Source of the DNA: Albula goreensis
Lineage: Eukaryota > Chordata > Actinopteri > Albuliformes > Albulidae
Assembly: GCA_022829145.1 (NCBI GenBank)
Contig: CM040742.1
Location: 3,867,158-3,931,157, forward strand
Direction: 5' to 3'
Length of the DNA stretch: 64,000 nt
Positions 38,253 to 50,514 of this stretch are shown piece after piece; the stretch's first letter is position 1; every line of letters begins with the position of its first letter. The notes under the pieces are model-generated. The model was not told where the DNA came from, searched no databases, and saw only the letters and a list, made by a program, of their open reading frames with translations. Made by a program: the position numbers and the translations under genes.

Positions 38253-38432
38253 TTACAATCCGAAGTGACTTACAGCTGAATATGCTGGCCAAGGGCCAAT
38301 CCCCCCTGGGAGCAATGTGGGGTTAAGGGCCTTACTCAAGGGCCCAACAGCAATGGTGTTCTTGCTGTGGCTGGACTGGGGCTTGAACCACCAACCTCAG
38401 GATGGTCCCAATCATGTTCTCTAGACTACAGG
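38253..38432 (-). mobile_element. tRNA-derived SINE (V-SINE-like), minus orientation
   Basis: Read on the minus strand, a tRNA-like head (TGCCTGTAGTCTAGAGAA) is followed by a B-box, GGTTCAAGCCC. The fish SINE body comes next: GGGCCCTTGAGTAAGGCCCTTAACCCC, here split as GGGCCCTTGAGTAAG and GCCCTTAACCCC, then ATTGCTCCC and CTGTAAGTCACTTCGGATTG. The order and wording match a widespread teleost SINE family whose 3' end resembles L2-type LINEs. The usual tail after GGATTG is missing, so the copy is 3'-truncated, and it is moderately diverged. Confidence 0.75.
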
Positions 38433-40789
38433 CAGCAAGAGCTGAGCCTCACCCCTGATTTTGATCCATAGGTGTGCAATTCTCAGCCTAGCTTCCCACA
38501 ATGCCAGTGTCTTTAGCCTTGGCCATGTTCAACCCTTCTGCAGGTCAACGAAGTGAGGGAGGATTTCCGATACAGAGATCTCGTGAACACTTCTTCTTTT
38601 GGTCTCCAGAGAAGATTTAAGAGAGGGTGGATTCATTGCAAATGGTGAAAGACGATGAGAATGAACGGTAAGTGTTATTCAGGGAAAGGTACTAGATGTT
38701 GCACTTCTGTCTTCCTTGCGGGCACAATTAGCCATGTCTGAGAATAATAAAAGGCCTAATGAACCCTACGGTGGCACTGGGTAGGGCATCAACCGCGATG
38801 CGTCGCTAAGCTTACGCATTTCAAAGAGAACTTTCGCAGAAATCGCTTGGAGGTTTGCGGGGGCGGGCGGCAGATGCTATATGTTCTGTGCTATTTCTGG
38901 TTTTATGCATTTTTAAATTGCACTGACACACAGTTGGGACGCATCCCACCCCTCCACAAAGTGCGATGAATGTCAGCGTGCCGTAGCACAGCGTCTGCAG
39001 GGAACCACGGCGACGAGTGTTTCCTTCTCCTCTGCTGCAGTGGGATATCGTGCTAAACATGATGTCAGAGGTGTAAGTGTGTGTGTGTGTTACCAGTGAA
39101 ACGCAAATTAAAATCTTTAAAAAAAATCATAAATCATAATCAAAAAAAGCATAATGAACTCAAATTTCTATGGTATTGTTATACAATGTGTCTACTCCAC
39201 TGGTGCCTGCAGGGAGAGAAAATTCTGACTGGGATTACCCGTTTAAGGGGAAATGAAGAGCGAACAATGGAGAAAAAGGTGACTCATTACGTGAGATGAA
39301 AAATGAACTTCATCTTCTTTGGCTTTGAGCACCAACAATTGAGTTCCCCGTCCCTGCCATCGAACCTTCGCCCTTCCACCAACAAATAACACGGGTGCAT
39401 TTTGGCTTTAGCTGTTAGCGAGCGAAAATCTAGTCAATGCTGACATTTCAATCTTGTGTGGCTAATTAGCGGGCTAGCCTTATAACTGAAAATGAAAAGC
39501 AAAAAATAAAGAATGAATGAACACAAATATCCAGAAAGGCAGGAGGTTCACTGCATTCACACACTGATTAGAGGATGAAATTTAATAACTGGTCTCATTA
39601 TGAGGCAGAATGTTTCAGTCATTGAAAAAGAAAAAAAAAAAAAAGCTGTCCAACAGGTTTGATTGTTTGTGTCAGTTAAGCTCTGCTGCATATCTTTGTT
39701 TGGCTTATCGTGTGATTTCAATATGTGGGCTTGTGTGTGATGTCAAAGGGATTTATTTAACATAGAAACACAGAGGGGGTGTTTTAAACAGAGTCGTGTT
39801 TAGAGGTTTAAATACATCTGTGCAGACTAGCTGGGGAATTAACTAGCAAGGCAGCAAGAAAGTTGCAAGCATTTTTTGCCTGCTAGGCCAAGTGAATACA
39901 TTACTGAGAGAACAATACAAGCGATATCATTTGTGCTGGATATAAAATGTTGTGAATATATTATAACCTAAATTTCTTCAGGATCTGAAATGAATTTTTA
40001 CGATGACAAATGATAGCATTGTTCACTGTAACACTGTAACGGTCTTCGTATTTCTTTTTTTTTTATTATTAATAAGAATGGAAACGTATTTGATGGCAGA
40101 CATCCATAAACCGAGCCTTTGGAGAAAGATGAAATTGAAATCTAGTTAGGGGATTTTTTTGCTGAGTAAGAGGTGCTGAGTGGACCAATAGGATGGCAGG
40201 GGGGCTGATTACGCCCGCTGGGCTCTAGGACCGGCTGGCTGTGTGTGGGAGGTTGATGTCGTGCAGGCGCTGCCTATTTCGGCACGAACGGACTCAACCC
40301 CGCATGCTAAACACAGTTGGTAGCTGGTTCTCTGATTACCTGCAAATAAGCATCACTTAAATCTGCCCCCTCCCCAAAACAAATAAAAAAAAAAAAAAAT
40401 TTGAACATAAAAGACTACTCGGGGGAGATGATTCATTTTCCACTTTTATCAGATTAGGTGGGGTGGACTGGATAATGGGAACCTAAAAGAAAACCAACAA
40501 AAAGAAAAAAGGTGATAAAAAATGAGCATGTGAAGCAGGGTGGGGGGTATTTGTCCGTGGTGAGAAATGCAAGGCGTAACTTGTAAGAATAATGAGGGTT
40601 TTTTTTTTTTTCCACAGAGCTGATGCATCGCCTGCCCTCCACGGGGCTAATCCGTACTCACTCTGAAAAGAGCGGCGCCGCAGCGTGCAGTAACCGAGCA
40701 GCGACGGAACATCTGTGCCGCCTCCCCCCTCCGTGAATTCGTGTCTGCGGCGGCTTCCCCCGCAGGTCCTGTTCGGCCTGCTCTTGGTT

Positions 40790-40930
40790 TTAGTGATGAA
40801 GGGATAAACAACCACGGCGTTGCGAGTTCGAGTCCCCGGGGAGGCATTTTCAGTGTGCCCTTGAGCGAGGTACAGTGATTAACCTCAACTTCTTCATTAT
40901 AACTGTGTGCCTTGCTGTATTACCTTACGC
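40790..40930 (+). mobile_element. tRNA-derived SINE fragment, plus orientation
   Basis: A B-box-like GAGTTCGAGTCCCC at 40827-40840 follows a degraded tRNA-like segment, GATAAACAACCACGGCG. Downstream is the body shared by fish SINEs, GTGCCCTTGAGCGAGGTAC, then TTAACCTCAACTTCTTCA. The copy is truncated on the 5' side and diverged, and its borders are approximate. Confidence 0.62.
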
Positions 40931-41948
40931 CATGGGAAATGTGCTGAGCTCTGTTAGGGTCTGTACTTTCTATCACTCTTTTAAAGCCTATTTTGATGTT
41001 GTTTAATGCTTCATTACATTTTTATTCCATGCAACGGGAAAGGGTAAGTTCAAAAAAGGAGGGATGAATGAAATTTGGATGGAGGGGCGGGAGAGGGATG
41101 CCTCACAGTGATATAAAATGTTAATACATAAGTGGTAGTACATCTCGTCCTTGCACGCTGTAAAGAGAAAAAAAAATTAATTGGCTGCAATTCAATCAGC
41201 ATATATTGCCTTGAAAGAGACTTAAAGCCTGCTTTGATTGAATTGTTTTAAGAGACTAAGGGCTATACTTAATAACACACATAGTCTCTTTAGGGGCGTA
41301 GTCAATTACTGTCCAAATGGACTTCAGTCTCTTTACGGGTATGTGCTGTTCTATTTCAAAATAAGGAGAATATATTAGAACAGTATTGCTTGTCTCTGAT
41401 AGAATGAAAGAGTAATCAAGGAAAAATATGTTGTTGTGAAGTTTGTTTGGATTGAGCGGCGTGGGCCTTTAAACAGACTATATTTCCTTGACGAGATCAA
41501 GCCATTAAGTGTATTTGATCGAATATAGCCGGATGAAAAGTTGTGCATGTCATCGTTGATGAATGTATCTGTGGTGGAAGTGATTGATTCGCTGTCTTAT
41601 GATGACATAACCTGTCAGGGCTCACTGCCTACAAGTGGGTGGACTTGCAAATGAAGGGAACCACTTGCATCAGCAAACCTCTGGCAAAACTCCATGCTTG
41701 GGTGCCTCCACAAGGCGGGTCCCTAAGATGCGGTTCTCATTCCTTTAGATTCCTTTCTTGCGAAGTGACCTGTCATTTAGATCGTTTGTTGTTTGTGTGT
41801 TGATTCTGGGATTTCGGATATCTTATGTTGTCTCTTGAATCTCCTGTGGGAACCCCAACTCCGCCCCCCCGCACCACCCTCATGCTACATGATCTCTCTC
41901 CCTATACCCTATCTCTCTTACCAGGGATGTGCACACCTTTGCGATATT

Positions 41949-41962
41949 GTTGCCAGGGCAAC
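41949..41962. promoter_or_regulatory. Putative RFX X-box
   Basis: GTTGCCAGGGCAAC fits the RFX X-box consensus GTNRCC, 0-3 spacer, RGYAAC on both half sites with a 2-bp spacer. It is an imperfect palindrome of the strongest type. Confidence 0.45.
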
Positions 41963-42465
41963 AGCCCATTTGCCGTCTTTTGGCCAACCTACCCCTCTGT
42001 AGGATTTTGATAGCTGGGATTACTTAAAAAAAAAAAAACCCCCCCCCCCTTTTGGTAGAGTCAATGCCCCTCCGAACGTCTGTGCACGTCACCGGCTCTT
42101 ACAAGCATCGAGGCTAGGTGGTACTAGTTTGATTGTTTGTCTATGGTCTGGGCAGGAGTATTAATACGCTCACCCGCCATGGCGAAGCTGAGCTCGCAGT
42201 GACAGATGCTGACAATAGAGGCGGAAGTAGGCCAGGCGGCTCGGGATCGAAGCGCTGCTCGTGGCGGGAGGGTATGAATCGAGCTCGATAAAGCACAGGC
42301 TGGAATAGTGTGGGGGGAGCCGGTGCCTTCATGGTGACAGCTTTATGCTGTGAGGTCCCCAGCTCACAACACAAGGCTTGGGACCAATATTTCAGTACCC
42401 TGCCACCTCCTGTGTGACAAACTCTGCTGTGACTTCTCTGGAAGTCTACAGTATTCTTTTACATT

Positions 42466-42494
42466 TGTGTGTCTGTGTGTGTGTGTGTGTGTGT
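42466..42494. repeat. (GT)n microsatellite
   Basis: About 12 GT units with one CT interruption. Confidence 0.88.
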
Positions 42495-42958
42495 GAGAAA
42501 CAGAGAGCGTGAAAGAGTATAAATGTATTGCAGAGAAAATTATTACATAAATATATAATACACTATAATATTATGTTTAGTTTTATCCATCAACTGGATT
42601 TCTCTGTCACATGAATTATTCCTCATTTTGCATGAAATTTGATCACATGATTTGTGGGTGGAGTCTGAAAGAGAGGCAGAATGAAATGCCACCCAAGTGC
42701 TTTTTTCACTTGTCGGACGTGAAAAGCGATCATAAACCAAAAACGTATTGCCCCCAGTGTACGGGGGACTTCACATAAAATGCAGCCCATTAAACGAACA
42801 GAAAACACAAAACTTTACATATGTTTATATGTACTCTTGCCCCCACCCTCTCTCCCTCCGAGTATGGTTAAGTAAGTGATATGGTGTTACTGTTATATGC
42901 TACCTTGTTTTGGCAAATCTGTGATGCCAACGAAGCACCTTGAAATTGAAGACAGGAG

Positions 42959-42960
<2 letters not shown>

Positions 42961-42995
<35 letters not shown>

Positions 42996-43012
42996 TGTGT
43001 GTGTGTGTGTGT
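42961..43012. repeat. (GA)n-(GT)n compound microsatellite
   Basis: About 15 GA units change to about 10 GT units, the same arrangement as at 2190-2224. Confidence 0.93.
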
Positions 43013-43604
43013 ATGCATGCATTATACTTGGGTGCATTGATACTTTACTTTCACATAATTGCTGCCTCCTCTGGTCTGCCTGGTTTATTGTGCACCGTGG
43101 TGCGGCGTGCTTCCACACAGCGCGGGGTGCCTTCGCGAAGCCATTAAAATGTCGGCGGATGGCTTTTCGGCGCTCGTGTTTGTCTGCGTCTGATTATGCC
43201 CTGTCAGTAAAACGACGCGGGCAACGCGGGCTGAATATCAAGCACCTCTCCGTCGCTGACCTCGCCGCCTAGCTCTCATTGTTTTAATTCCCATCGTTTC
43301 CTTTTCCCCCCTCTTTCGCCTTTGGGTGCGTCTTTGCTTAAACGCGGGGGCCTCCGGACTTCTCCAGGCCGTGACTAATGGCGCTGTCTCGAAGGCTGTG
43401 ACACACCCCATCCCCCTTCCCTGCGAGTGAGAGGTAGCACATTACTTGCAGACAGATTCATTAAAAAAGTAGGTTAGTCTTAATATAGCACACCTTTGCC
43501 CTCATCAGAAACAATGCGCGGGGTTGATTTAGAGTCTTTCCTACATTATTTGAGACAACTGATGCATGAACACATGCACAGATACACAATGCAAACACAC
43601 AGAT

Positions 43605-43648
43605 GTGTGCACATGCACGCACACACACACACACACACTCACACAAAC
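43605..43648. repeat. (CA)n-rich tract
   Basis: About 13 CA units with CACGCA and CACTCA edges. Confidence 0.88.
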
Positions 43649-46001
43649 TGTCAGCATCATAACTGGTGTACATGCATGTCAAATACAGCTTTATTGTTAA
43701 AGTAGGCTACATCATATTTTTTGCATCCAACGAAATGAAATAAGAAAACGATGACTACGACTGCGCCGAAAGTCTGTGGAACAATCCAAGTTACGAGCGA
43801 TTCATTTTTAAAAATCGAAAAACGACCTGCTATTCTACAGCAGAACATCAGATATACATACATCATTTGGGCTGCTTGATAAAGCGTACGTAAAACAAAC
43901 TCAGAGGTAGCATATGTAGTTATCAATACCAATTATACAAGGCCACTGCGGTGGAGTTTGCCATCTGGGCACAGGAATGGTTTCAGTTTTAAATAACAGC
44001 ATGGTCACCGAGATGAGTGATGAGTCAATATATTGACGCCAGCAAGTATGTGTGTTCTGTGCTTTACGTTCTACAGTTTGTCGTATTTGCATACTTGTGT
44101 ATAATTGTTAGCGCGATTCTAAGAGGTAAAGGTACGTTTCTTCTTAATGGTTTAGGGAAAATAATGATTTATGGTCTGTTCCGAGATATCCATGTAGATT
44201 TTCTGGAAAGCTTGTATTGCTGAGCTGTGGGTCCACCTGTCTGTCTGCTGAATGGAGCGCGGTAATGAGTGTGCGGACGTGTAAAAGGTTTCACCCCGCT
44301 GCTTTATTTACAACCTTCGCTTTACTTCTCCTCCCTCTTTCATCCTCTCCTTTCAGCCAGCCCAAAAAAACCCGTTTTGAGAAAAAAAAAAAAAAACTCT
44401 GCATATTTAATTGATGATACTGTTCCCTTTTTGGTTCTCTGTGTATTTTGTTGCTTTTTTCTCTTTGTTTTTCTTTTTTTTATGAAAATCCATTAGCCTG
44501 TGGATTAAAGCAGTGTTGGTGATGTAGAAATGAGTGCATGAAATATATTTTTCTTGAGGGTGGAGGAAGGGGGAGGGGGTTGAAGTAAGAGAAAGTTTGA
44601 GTTATTTTTTTTCCTGGCTTCTTTACTAGCTCCTGGCAGAACAAAGCCACCCACAGTGTTTTTCAAAAGGTAAGGGTTTGGTTATTGATAATGGATGTCC
44701 TCAACCAAACATATCTTGCTATAGCATTTTGCCACGTACTGTATACGTGTGCTGCTGGGTGTTTTAGTGAAGAAACTGAAAATGAACGTGCTATAGCTGC
44801 TATAGCCGAGTCATAGGTGCAGAACCTGAACACTACCAACACAAAGCAAAAAGACCGTGGTGTAAACATTTCGCGATTGGGTTTAAATGGCCAAGTGCAG
44901 AAATAATGTCGGTTCTGTGGGTGGAACAATAAAGTTCATCATAGATTGCTATTGGGGAAGACATTTTTGCTGAGTGTTTCACATAACGGGGGGGAACTCA
45001 GCCGCACTAGCGACAAGCAGGCGATAAAAGGCCTCAGTCATCCGGCAGCCATGTAAAAAAATAAAATAAATCCCAAACTTACATAACAAAAAGTCAGTCT
45101 CTGTCTCTCTATATAAAAGGCTCCAACTCTTACTGAGAGCTTAAATAAAAAATGATATCCAGGAAGTGAAGCATAAAATCATTTACAGGCCCACTTCAAA
45201 AGTTATGTTTTTTTTTGGCTGATATATCAGATTTTGTTGTTTGAAATTGTTCCGCAAAATGATTCAAGTCCAAAATGTCCTTTTTAGTGCAAGTGCGAGT
45301 ATTTTCCTCCTAAAATGATTTACAATGTTCTGTGTTGTATGTTCTTGAACATTTTGTAGACGATACATAGCTATGCTGTTTGCTCCTCTTCAGGTAATGC
45401 CCATAGACTCAAACAGAAACCTCGAAATATCCTTTATTTGCCTCTGTGTGACTGGATCAACCCAACTTATAACAAAATGTGTGACTGCTATCATGTGCCC
45501 ATTCATTTTTTTGGGAGATATAAGTTGGCTTGCTGGCTACCTCGCTACCTCATCGACTCTAGTTATGAATAAAATAAAAATGGTTAATAAAAGCTTTTTA
45601 CTTGAACTCATTTATTTTGACATTTGGCAACAACAAAGCAACTTTGGCTGCTACTGCAGCATCTGGATTATTAGCTGATTAGCTTAGCTACTGTTCAGAA
45701 ATATTCAGGTCACCTTGGCCCTCCTTAGCAGGTACGCTAGCACCAATCTCCTCCAGGCCAGCATTTACAAGGGGACCTGAGAACCACTATTCCACCTATA
45801 TACCTACCCCTAATGCCGATACATCACTGTTTTCCCATTCCAATTTAGGATTATTTCTTCGAGCAAATTAGCTCTTTAAAATTAACGACAAAAGGCCTTT
45901 AAAGCACAGACCACACTGAAGAACACTAAAGTTTAGCAGTGATAGAGGGGATTAGTGACAGAGGAAAAAAAAAACCTTCTAAACAATTATGCAGCACTTA
46001 G

Positions 46002-46087
46002 AGTCTTGAGGAATGATACCTTCACACACGCCTACACACACACATTTAGAACTGACAAATATAAGTCTGCAGCGAGAAAGACAGACA
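46002..46087. repeat. Dispersed duplicate, copy 1 (partner at 48682-48771)
   Basis: The segment starts AGTCTTGAGGAATGATACC, continues through CACACGCCTACACACACACATTTAG, and ends AAGTCTGCAGCGAGAAAGACAGACA. The same sequence recurs 2.68 kb away with very few changes: CCTTCAC versus CCCTTAC, and a 4-5 base difference after ATTTAG. Flanks of the two copies differ. No inverted ends or target duplications are evident. Confidence 0.85.
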
Positions 46088-46814
46088 TGTAGGGCTCAAA
46101 GAAAGAAACAGTAAATGGCAAAGTATCGCAAAGTATGGAAGTGTAATTATCGCTGTCAGAGCCATCACGCAATGCACTCATGTTATGTGGCAACACGTCT
46201 CAAACGGCGAAAGGCGGAATAACAACAAAATAGGACACAGCACACAGGGATGTAATTTGAGGGTAATAAAATCTCAGGTCTGTTTAATTGCAGCAATGTC
46301 TGAGCTGAATTTACAATGGGAACTTTATGTTGGCGCGCGGCCCCTGTCTTGCGTTGTTTTATATTGTCTTATAAAGGCACCCCCATCGGAAAAAACCCTG
46401 CTCTTGTCCACATCCTTAGCACTCTCCAGATGGGCCAGTTTGTGTTATTGAACACAATAATAAACTGACACGAAGGATTTATCCTCCTAAACTACCTAGC
46501 TATCAGTGGCCTGCATGTCATTATGCTCTTATGAGCTCACTGGGACATGTGACAAGCTGTTAAAGTAATTTAGCACCGTGAGTTCTGCAGAGGTACACAA
46601 CCACAGTCCTCTGTTCCGAAGGCACCACTGGCACACCACTGCATTGGGCAAAACAGGAAATACACACACACACATATACGCGCATGCATACGCCAACAGC
46701 TTTCATTGGTAACCTGTGAACTGTAAACTGTAGGTATCACTGTAAACTGTTTTAGTTTGAGTAGTGGGGTATAGAGCGGGTTGGAGGCATGAGCAGGGCT
46801 CGTTTCAATACTCA

Positions 46815-46822
46815 TTCATAAC
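46815..46822. repeat. Left 8-bp target site duplication of the MITE
   Basis: TTCATAAC abuts the CAGGGGTG terminus and is repeated exactly after the other end of the element. Confidence 0.88.
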
Positions 46823-46966
46823 CAGGGGTGAAAGTAAGCCGGTATGGTCCGGTACTGCGTACCACTAAAAGATTACAACCGGAGATTTCACTCAGCAGTA
46901 CGTGAGTGCGCATGCGCGTCTACTTCCAAAAGTACCGGCAAGAATTTAAAACTACTTTCATCCCTG
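46823..46966. mobile_element. hAT-type MITE with perfect 8-bp target site duplication
   Basis: The element begins CAGGGGTGAAAGTA and ends TACTTTCATCCCTG, terminal inverted repeats of 14 bp with one mismatch. It is flanked on both sides by TTCATAAC (46815-46822 and 46967-46974), an exact 8-bp duplication of the kind hAT elements make. At 144 bp it has no coding capacity. The interior is rich in GGTA/TACC (GCCGGTATGG, CCGGTACTGCGTACC, AGTACCGG) and can fold back over much of its length. It is moderately CpG-rich, unlike the flanking intron. Confidence 0.88.
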
Positions 46967-46974
46967 TTCATAAC
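46967..46974. repeat. Right 8-bp target site duplication of the MITE
   Basis: TTCATAAC directly follows the terminal CATCCCTG and is identical to the left copy. The perfect match suggests the insertion is not very old. Confidence 0.88.
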
Positions 46975-48681
46975 ACACATTCAAGAGAGACTTCTTCATG
47001 CACAAACGCCCGTTTAGAGCCCAAAACACAGGAACGTTGTGGGTAAAACAAAGTCGGCTGTACTGATGGGCTGCTGTCCAGTGGTTAAGATAATCATGGC
47101 TGGCAGGGGGTGACTCCATCTCATACACGTATCTATCAGGACTGAAACACAAACTCTATACACGTCCCTGCACTGCCACGATAAAGCGGGCCAACAAAAC
47201 AGTACAACAGGAAGCCCTGTGAATATTACAGTCTATTAGCTTTGCAGTCTGCATCCAGCGTGACCGGCTGTTAGCATACATCACATACCTGGTCGGATAT
47301 CCACTAAAATAGTCAGACTTGCTCATGAGTACAATATAATAGTATAACAGTATAATAACGATATTAGCAGTAAAAATGATGAAGAGGATGGACCTCTTCA
47401 CTCATATTCTACTGGGGAGAAAGAGGGAGAGGGAGATGGGATGAGGGAGGGTGGAAAGGTGGAAATTATACATTACATTACGGCTGGAATGGTAAGAAGA
47501 TCCATTGAGGAAGGAGTAGGAGGAGAGGGGGAAGAGAGCACAGGAGGAAGGATGGAAACATTAGAGGAGGAGAGGGGAAATAGATGGCTGTCTGTGAGGA
47601 TGGTCAGTTTTATTTGTTTTTTCCTCGGGATCCATTTATGGGAGACCCTGGTCGATCAGATGAATACTGCTTTTATTTGAAGTGGTAGCTATTTTGAGAG
47701 AAGAAGGTGAATAAAGAAGAAGAAGAGGGGAGAAAAAATCCTGGTCCGAAATCCAATAGTGGGGCTATTAGATCATTCTAAGGTCCCTGCTGAATTGCGC
47801 CAAGTCAATTTCTTGAAGCTTAAAGACTTAAATATGTTGGAGTGCAGAATTTGGGCCCGACGCTGAGGTAGAAAAGAACCATTTTGAGACCCCCGCTTTA
47901 TGCTCTGTAAGATGGCTCCGTTGAGGCGCCCCAGCAAGTCAGGTGACAACAGCAAGGACAAAGCGCGATATTTTGCTAGTTAACAAGCTGTGGATTTTCC
48001 CACACAAGCAGGATGACAGGTGTTTAAAGTCTCAGGCTTGACGCCTTCTTTTTTTAAACTGTGCAGACTGCCAATTCTCACTGTAACATGTGCTACGGCG
48101 GTACTCAAGCTGGCTTCTGAAGAACCCATAAGACCAACAGGATGGTGACAGTGGCAGTGACAGCCTGAGTGGGATCCACTAGATCCAATGGGATCTGCTG
48201 AATCTACCCGATCTCTGGAATAGGAAGATCATATGGGATCTCCTCTACTTTAGCATTTTGATACAGTGACTCTGACGTTCCTTTACATGTGCTTTATATA
48301 ATAACTCTAGAGTGTCTAGGGGTTATTATGACTTTATATTACAACTGTAAAGCATCTAAATGTTGTAAGTGTAGTCTAAGTGTATGATATAACATTTCAT
48401 ACAGTGACCTTGGTGTGTCTGTTACATATTTACTCTAGTAACTGAAGTGTACCTTAATGTTATGTTTTTGATATATTACCTCTGGTGTGTATGGCATGCT
48501 ACGCCGCTATGCCTTAGTGAACACCATTGTGACCAATGTAAATTATGCTGCTATCAATGCTGTGTATGTACAGGCAATACACAAGAAATGCAGTCTTGGA
48601 TACTGAACCAAATATGTACAGAATTCCCAAAACACCCTCTCTCTCACAGACACACCCACATTCACTCACTCCACTCATTCA
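46975..48681. other. Intronic DNA, no gene seen
   Basis: Single-copy DNA including a GA-rich purine stretch at 47400-47580. Nothing coding was recognised. Confidence 0.55.
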
Positions 48682-48771
48682 AGTCTTGAGGAATGATACC
48701 CTTACACACGCCTACACACACACATTTAGTTTAGAAATGACAAATATAAGTCTGCAGCGAGAAAGACAGAC
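48682..48771. repeat. Dispersed duplicate, copy 2 (partner at 46002-46087)
   Basis: This near-identical second copy in the same orientation has the insertion TTTAG inside ATTTAGTTTAGAAATGAC. It leads directly into a (CACT)n-type simple repeat at 48779-48906. The hAT MITE at 46823 lies between the two copies. Confidence 0.85.
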
Positions 48772-48778
48772 ACCTACA

Positions 48779-48906
48779 GTCACACACTCACTCACTGACT
48801 CACAAAAACTCATTCACTCACTCACTCAAAACACAATCACTCACTGACTCACTCACTCAATCACTCACTGACTCACAAACTGACTCACTCACTGTCTGTC
48901 TGTCTT
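48779..48906. repeat. (CACT)n / (ACTG)n tetranucleotide repeat
   Basis: CTCACTCACTGACTCAC-type tetranucleotides continue to TCTGTCTGTCTGTCT at the 3' end. It is imperfect and directly follows dispersed duplicate copy 2. Confidence 0.9.
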
Positions 48907-49713
48907 TCTAAACATCAGATATAAATAGATTGAGTATATTCATGTGAACTTCATAAATTTACTGATGTACAATGTAAGTGTGGCTGTATCTTCGGTCCCT
49001 GCGACACTTCAGTTGACTGTTTATCTTTGCTACGCCTGTCTCTTTCCATTCATCTCAGAACCTCACACTCAAAGACCCCCTGAAACCATTTTCTCTTTCA
49101 TTTATAATAAATGCTTATGCAAGTGAGCACAGACATGGATAAAACTCACCAACTCACAGACAACTCATTTACCTGGCAGTAATGCTAACTGTAATCTCAG
49201 TTGTATCTCATCCTGCAGCCAGCTAGCTAGCAGCCCAAGTCAACATAACATCTAGACTACTGCTGATGACTGAAAGCAAATTTAGGCATTGCTGATATAG
49301 GCAATATCTCAATTTATACAGCCTCTCATACCACATCCTTAATTATGAGGAAGTCGTTGACATTTGTGGAATTGTTATTAAAAATCATAAATGATAAAGA
49401 TACATTCAAGTTCACATTGAGAACTGAGGTATGTGATCATTTTTATATGATGAAATAGTGCGAAACCTACATTCTTGTTGCAAGCATACATTAAAGCTGC
49501 AAACTGGTGAAATGCAGTGGGCCCTCGGCCTTTGCTGTTTTCCATTCATGCAGATAATATCGCATTAATCCGCCTCGCTGCCACTTCCTGAGACGCGCTG
49601 CTCCGTCCGACGAGACAGGCGCACCTTCCCGGAGCCTGACGCGACCCAAAATCGAACGTGTTCACAGCCCTGCCGCTGCTCGCCCCACACCGGATCCTCT
49701 CCGCTTCGCCCTC

Positions 49714-49719
<6 letters not shown>

Positions 49720-49761
<42 letters not shown>
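49720..49761. repeat. (GT)n microsatellite in GC-rich DNA
   Basis: About 21 GT units inside a local GC-rich block (49560-49800) containing many CpG. Confidence 0.93.
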
Positions 49762-49764
<3 letters not shown>

Positions 49765-50057
49765 CTTCGCCCCTCGACGTTCCCCTCCTCCCCGCCCGAC
49801 TCGGTTCCCATTTGCTTAATAAACTCACCAGCGGCCATGTGAGCAGCCAGGGGGGAAAAAACCCGACAATCTGAAATAAAAAAGCCCTGACGCTGCAGTC
49901 TGATGACAATGATTCAGTGCGGTAAGTGTGTGGTTCGCAAAGAGGGGTCACGGAATATAAACTACAGCAGGAATTAGAGGGAAGGGAGCCATGATTTTCT
50001 CAGGGAGATTATAAGTCTGCACACACATTCATTATGGCAGACCCCTCATAGAGAGAC

Positions 50058-50077
50058 GCTCTGCTCTGCTCTGCTCT
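50058..50077. repeat. (CTCTG)n pentamer repeat
   Basis: Four tandem copies of a GCTCT/CTCTG pentamer. Confidence 0.85.
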
Positions 50078-50187
50078 ACCTTGCACTCAGCTGGTCTGGC
50101 TGACACCAATCACTGCGCTGGGAGCTTTTATTTGATTCATTGTACAGGTATAAAAGAGTGTGTTTACACATACACAGAGTGTACATG

Positions 50188-50218
<31 letters not shown>

Positions 50219-50222
<4 letters not shown>

Positions 50223-50514
50223 TGCCATATGATACATCCTTAATGCCACTGTGTGCACATAAGCAACACAACTAGACACATACATCCACACAGACCACAA
50301 TATAGATACCCACATCTATGACTATATGCATATACACTACACACCCGCACACACAAACAGACACCCGGACACCCGTCACATACACACTTAATATCACTGT
50401 GTGCACATAAACAACACAACTGGACACACATCCACACACACCGCCATTTTGGACACCCACATCTATGATGATATGCACTGCACACCTGGGCACACAAACA
50501 CACACACATGCATA
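50219..50514. repeat. 148-bp tandem dimer in CA-rich DNA
   Basis: CACTGTGTGCACATAA begins at 50247 and again at 50395. The following bases (CAACACAACT, ACATCCACACA, ACCCACATCTATGA, ATATGCA, ACACAAAC) correspond through both copies with roughly 80-85 per cent identity by eye. The match also extends upstream into CATAC/CTTAAT. It is preceded by a (CA)n tract at 50190-50218. Confidence 0.82.

Larger units (their letters stand above)
38433..46001. other. Intronic DNA, no gene seen
   Basis: Mostly single-copy, with a SINE fragment at 40790, an RFX-type X-box at 41949, CpG-richer patches at 42150-42330 and 43100-43400, and several short homopolymer runs. No reading frame looks like a protein domain. 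Confidence 0.5.
48907..50189. other. Intronic DNA with a GC-rich patch
   Basis: AT-rich to 49500, then a CpG-rich patch at 49560-49800 around a (GT)n tract. It lacks a recognisable exon or promoter element. Confidence 0.5.
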
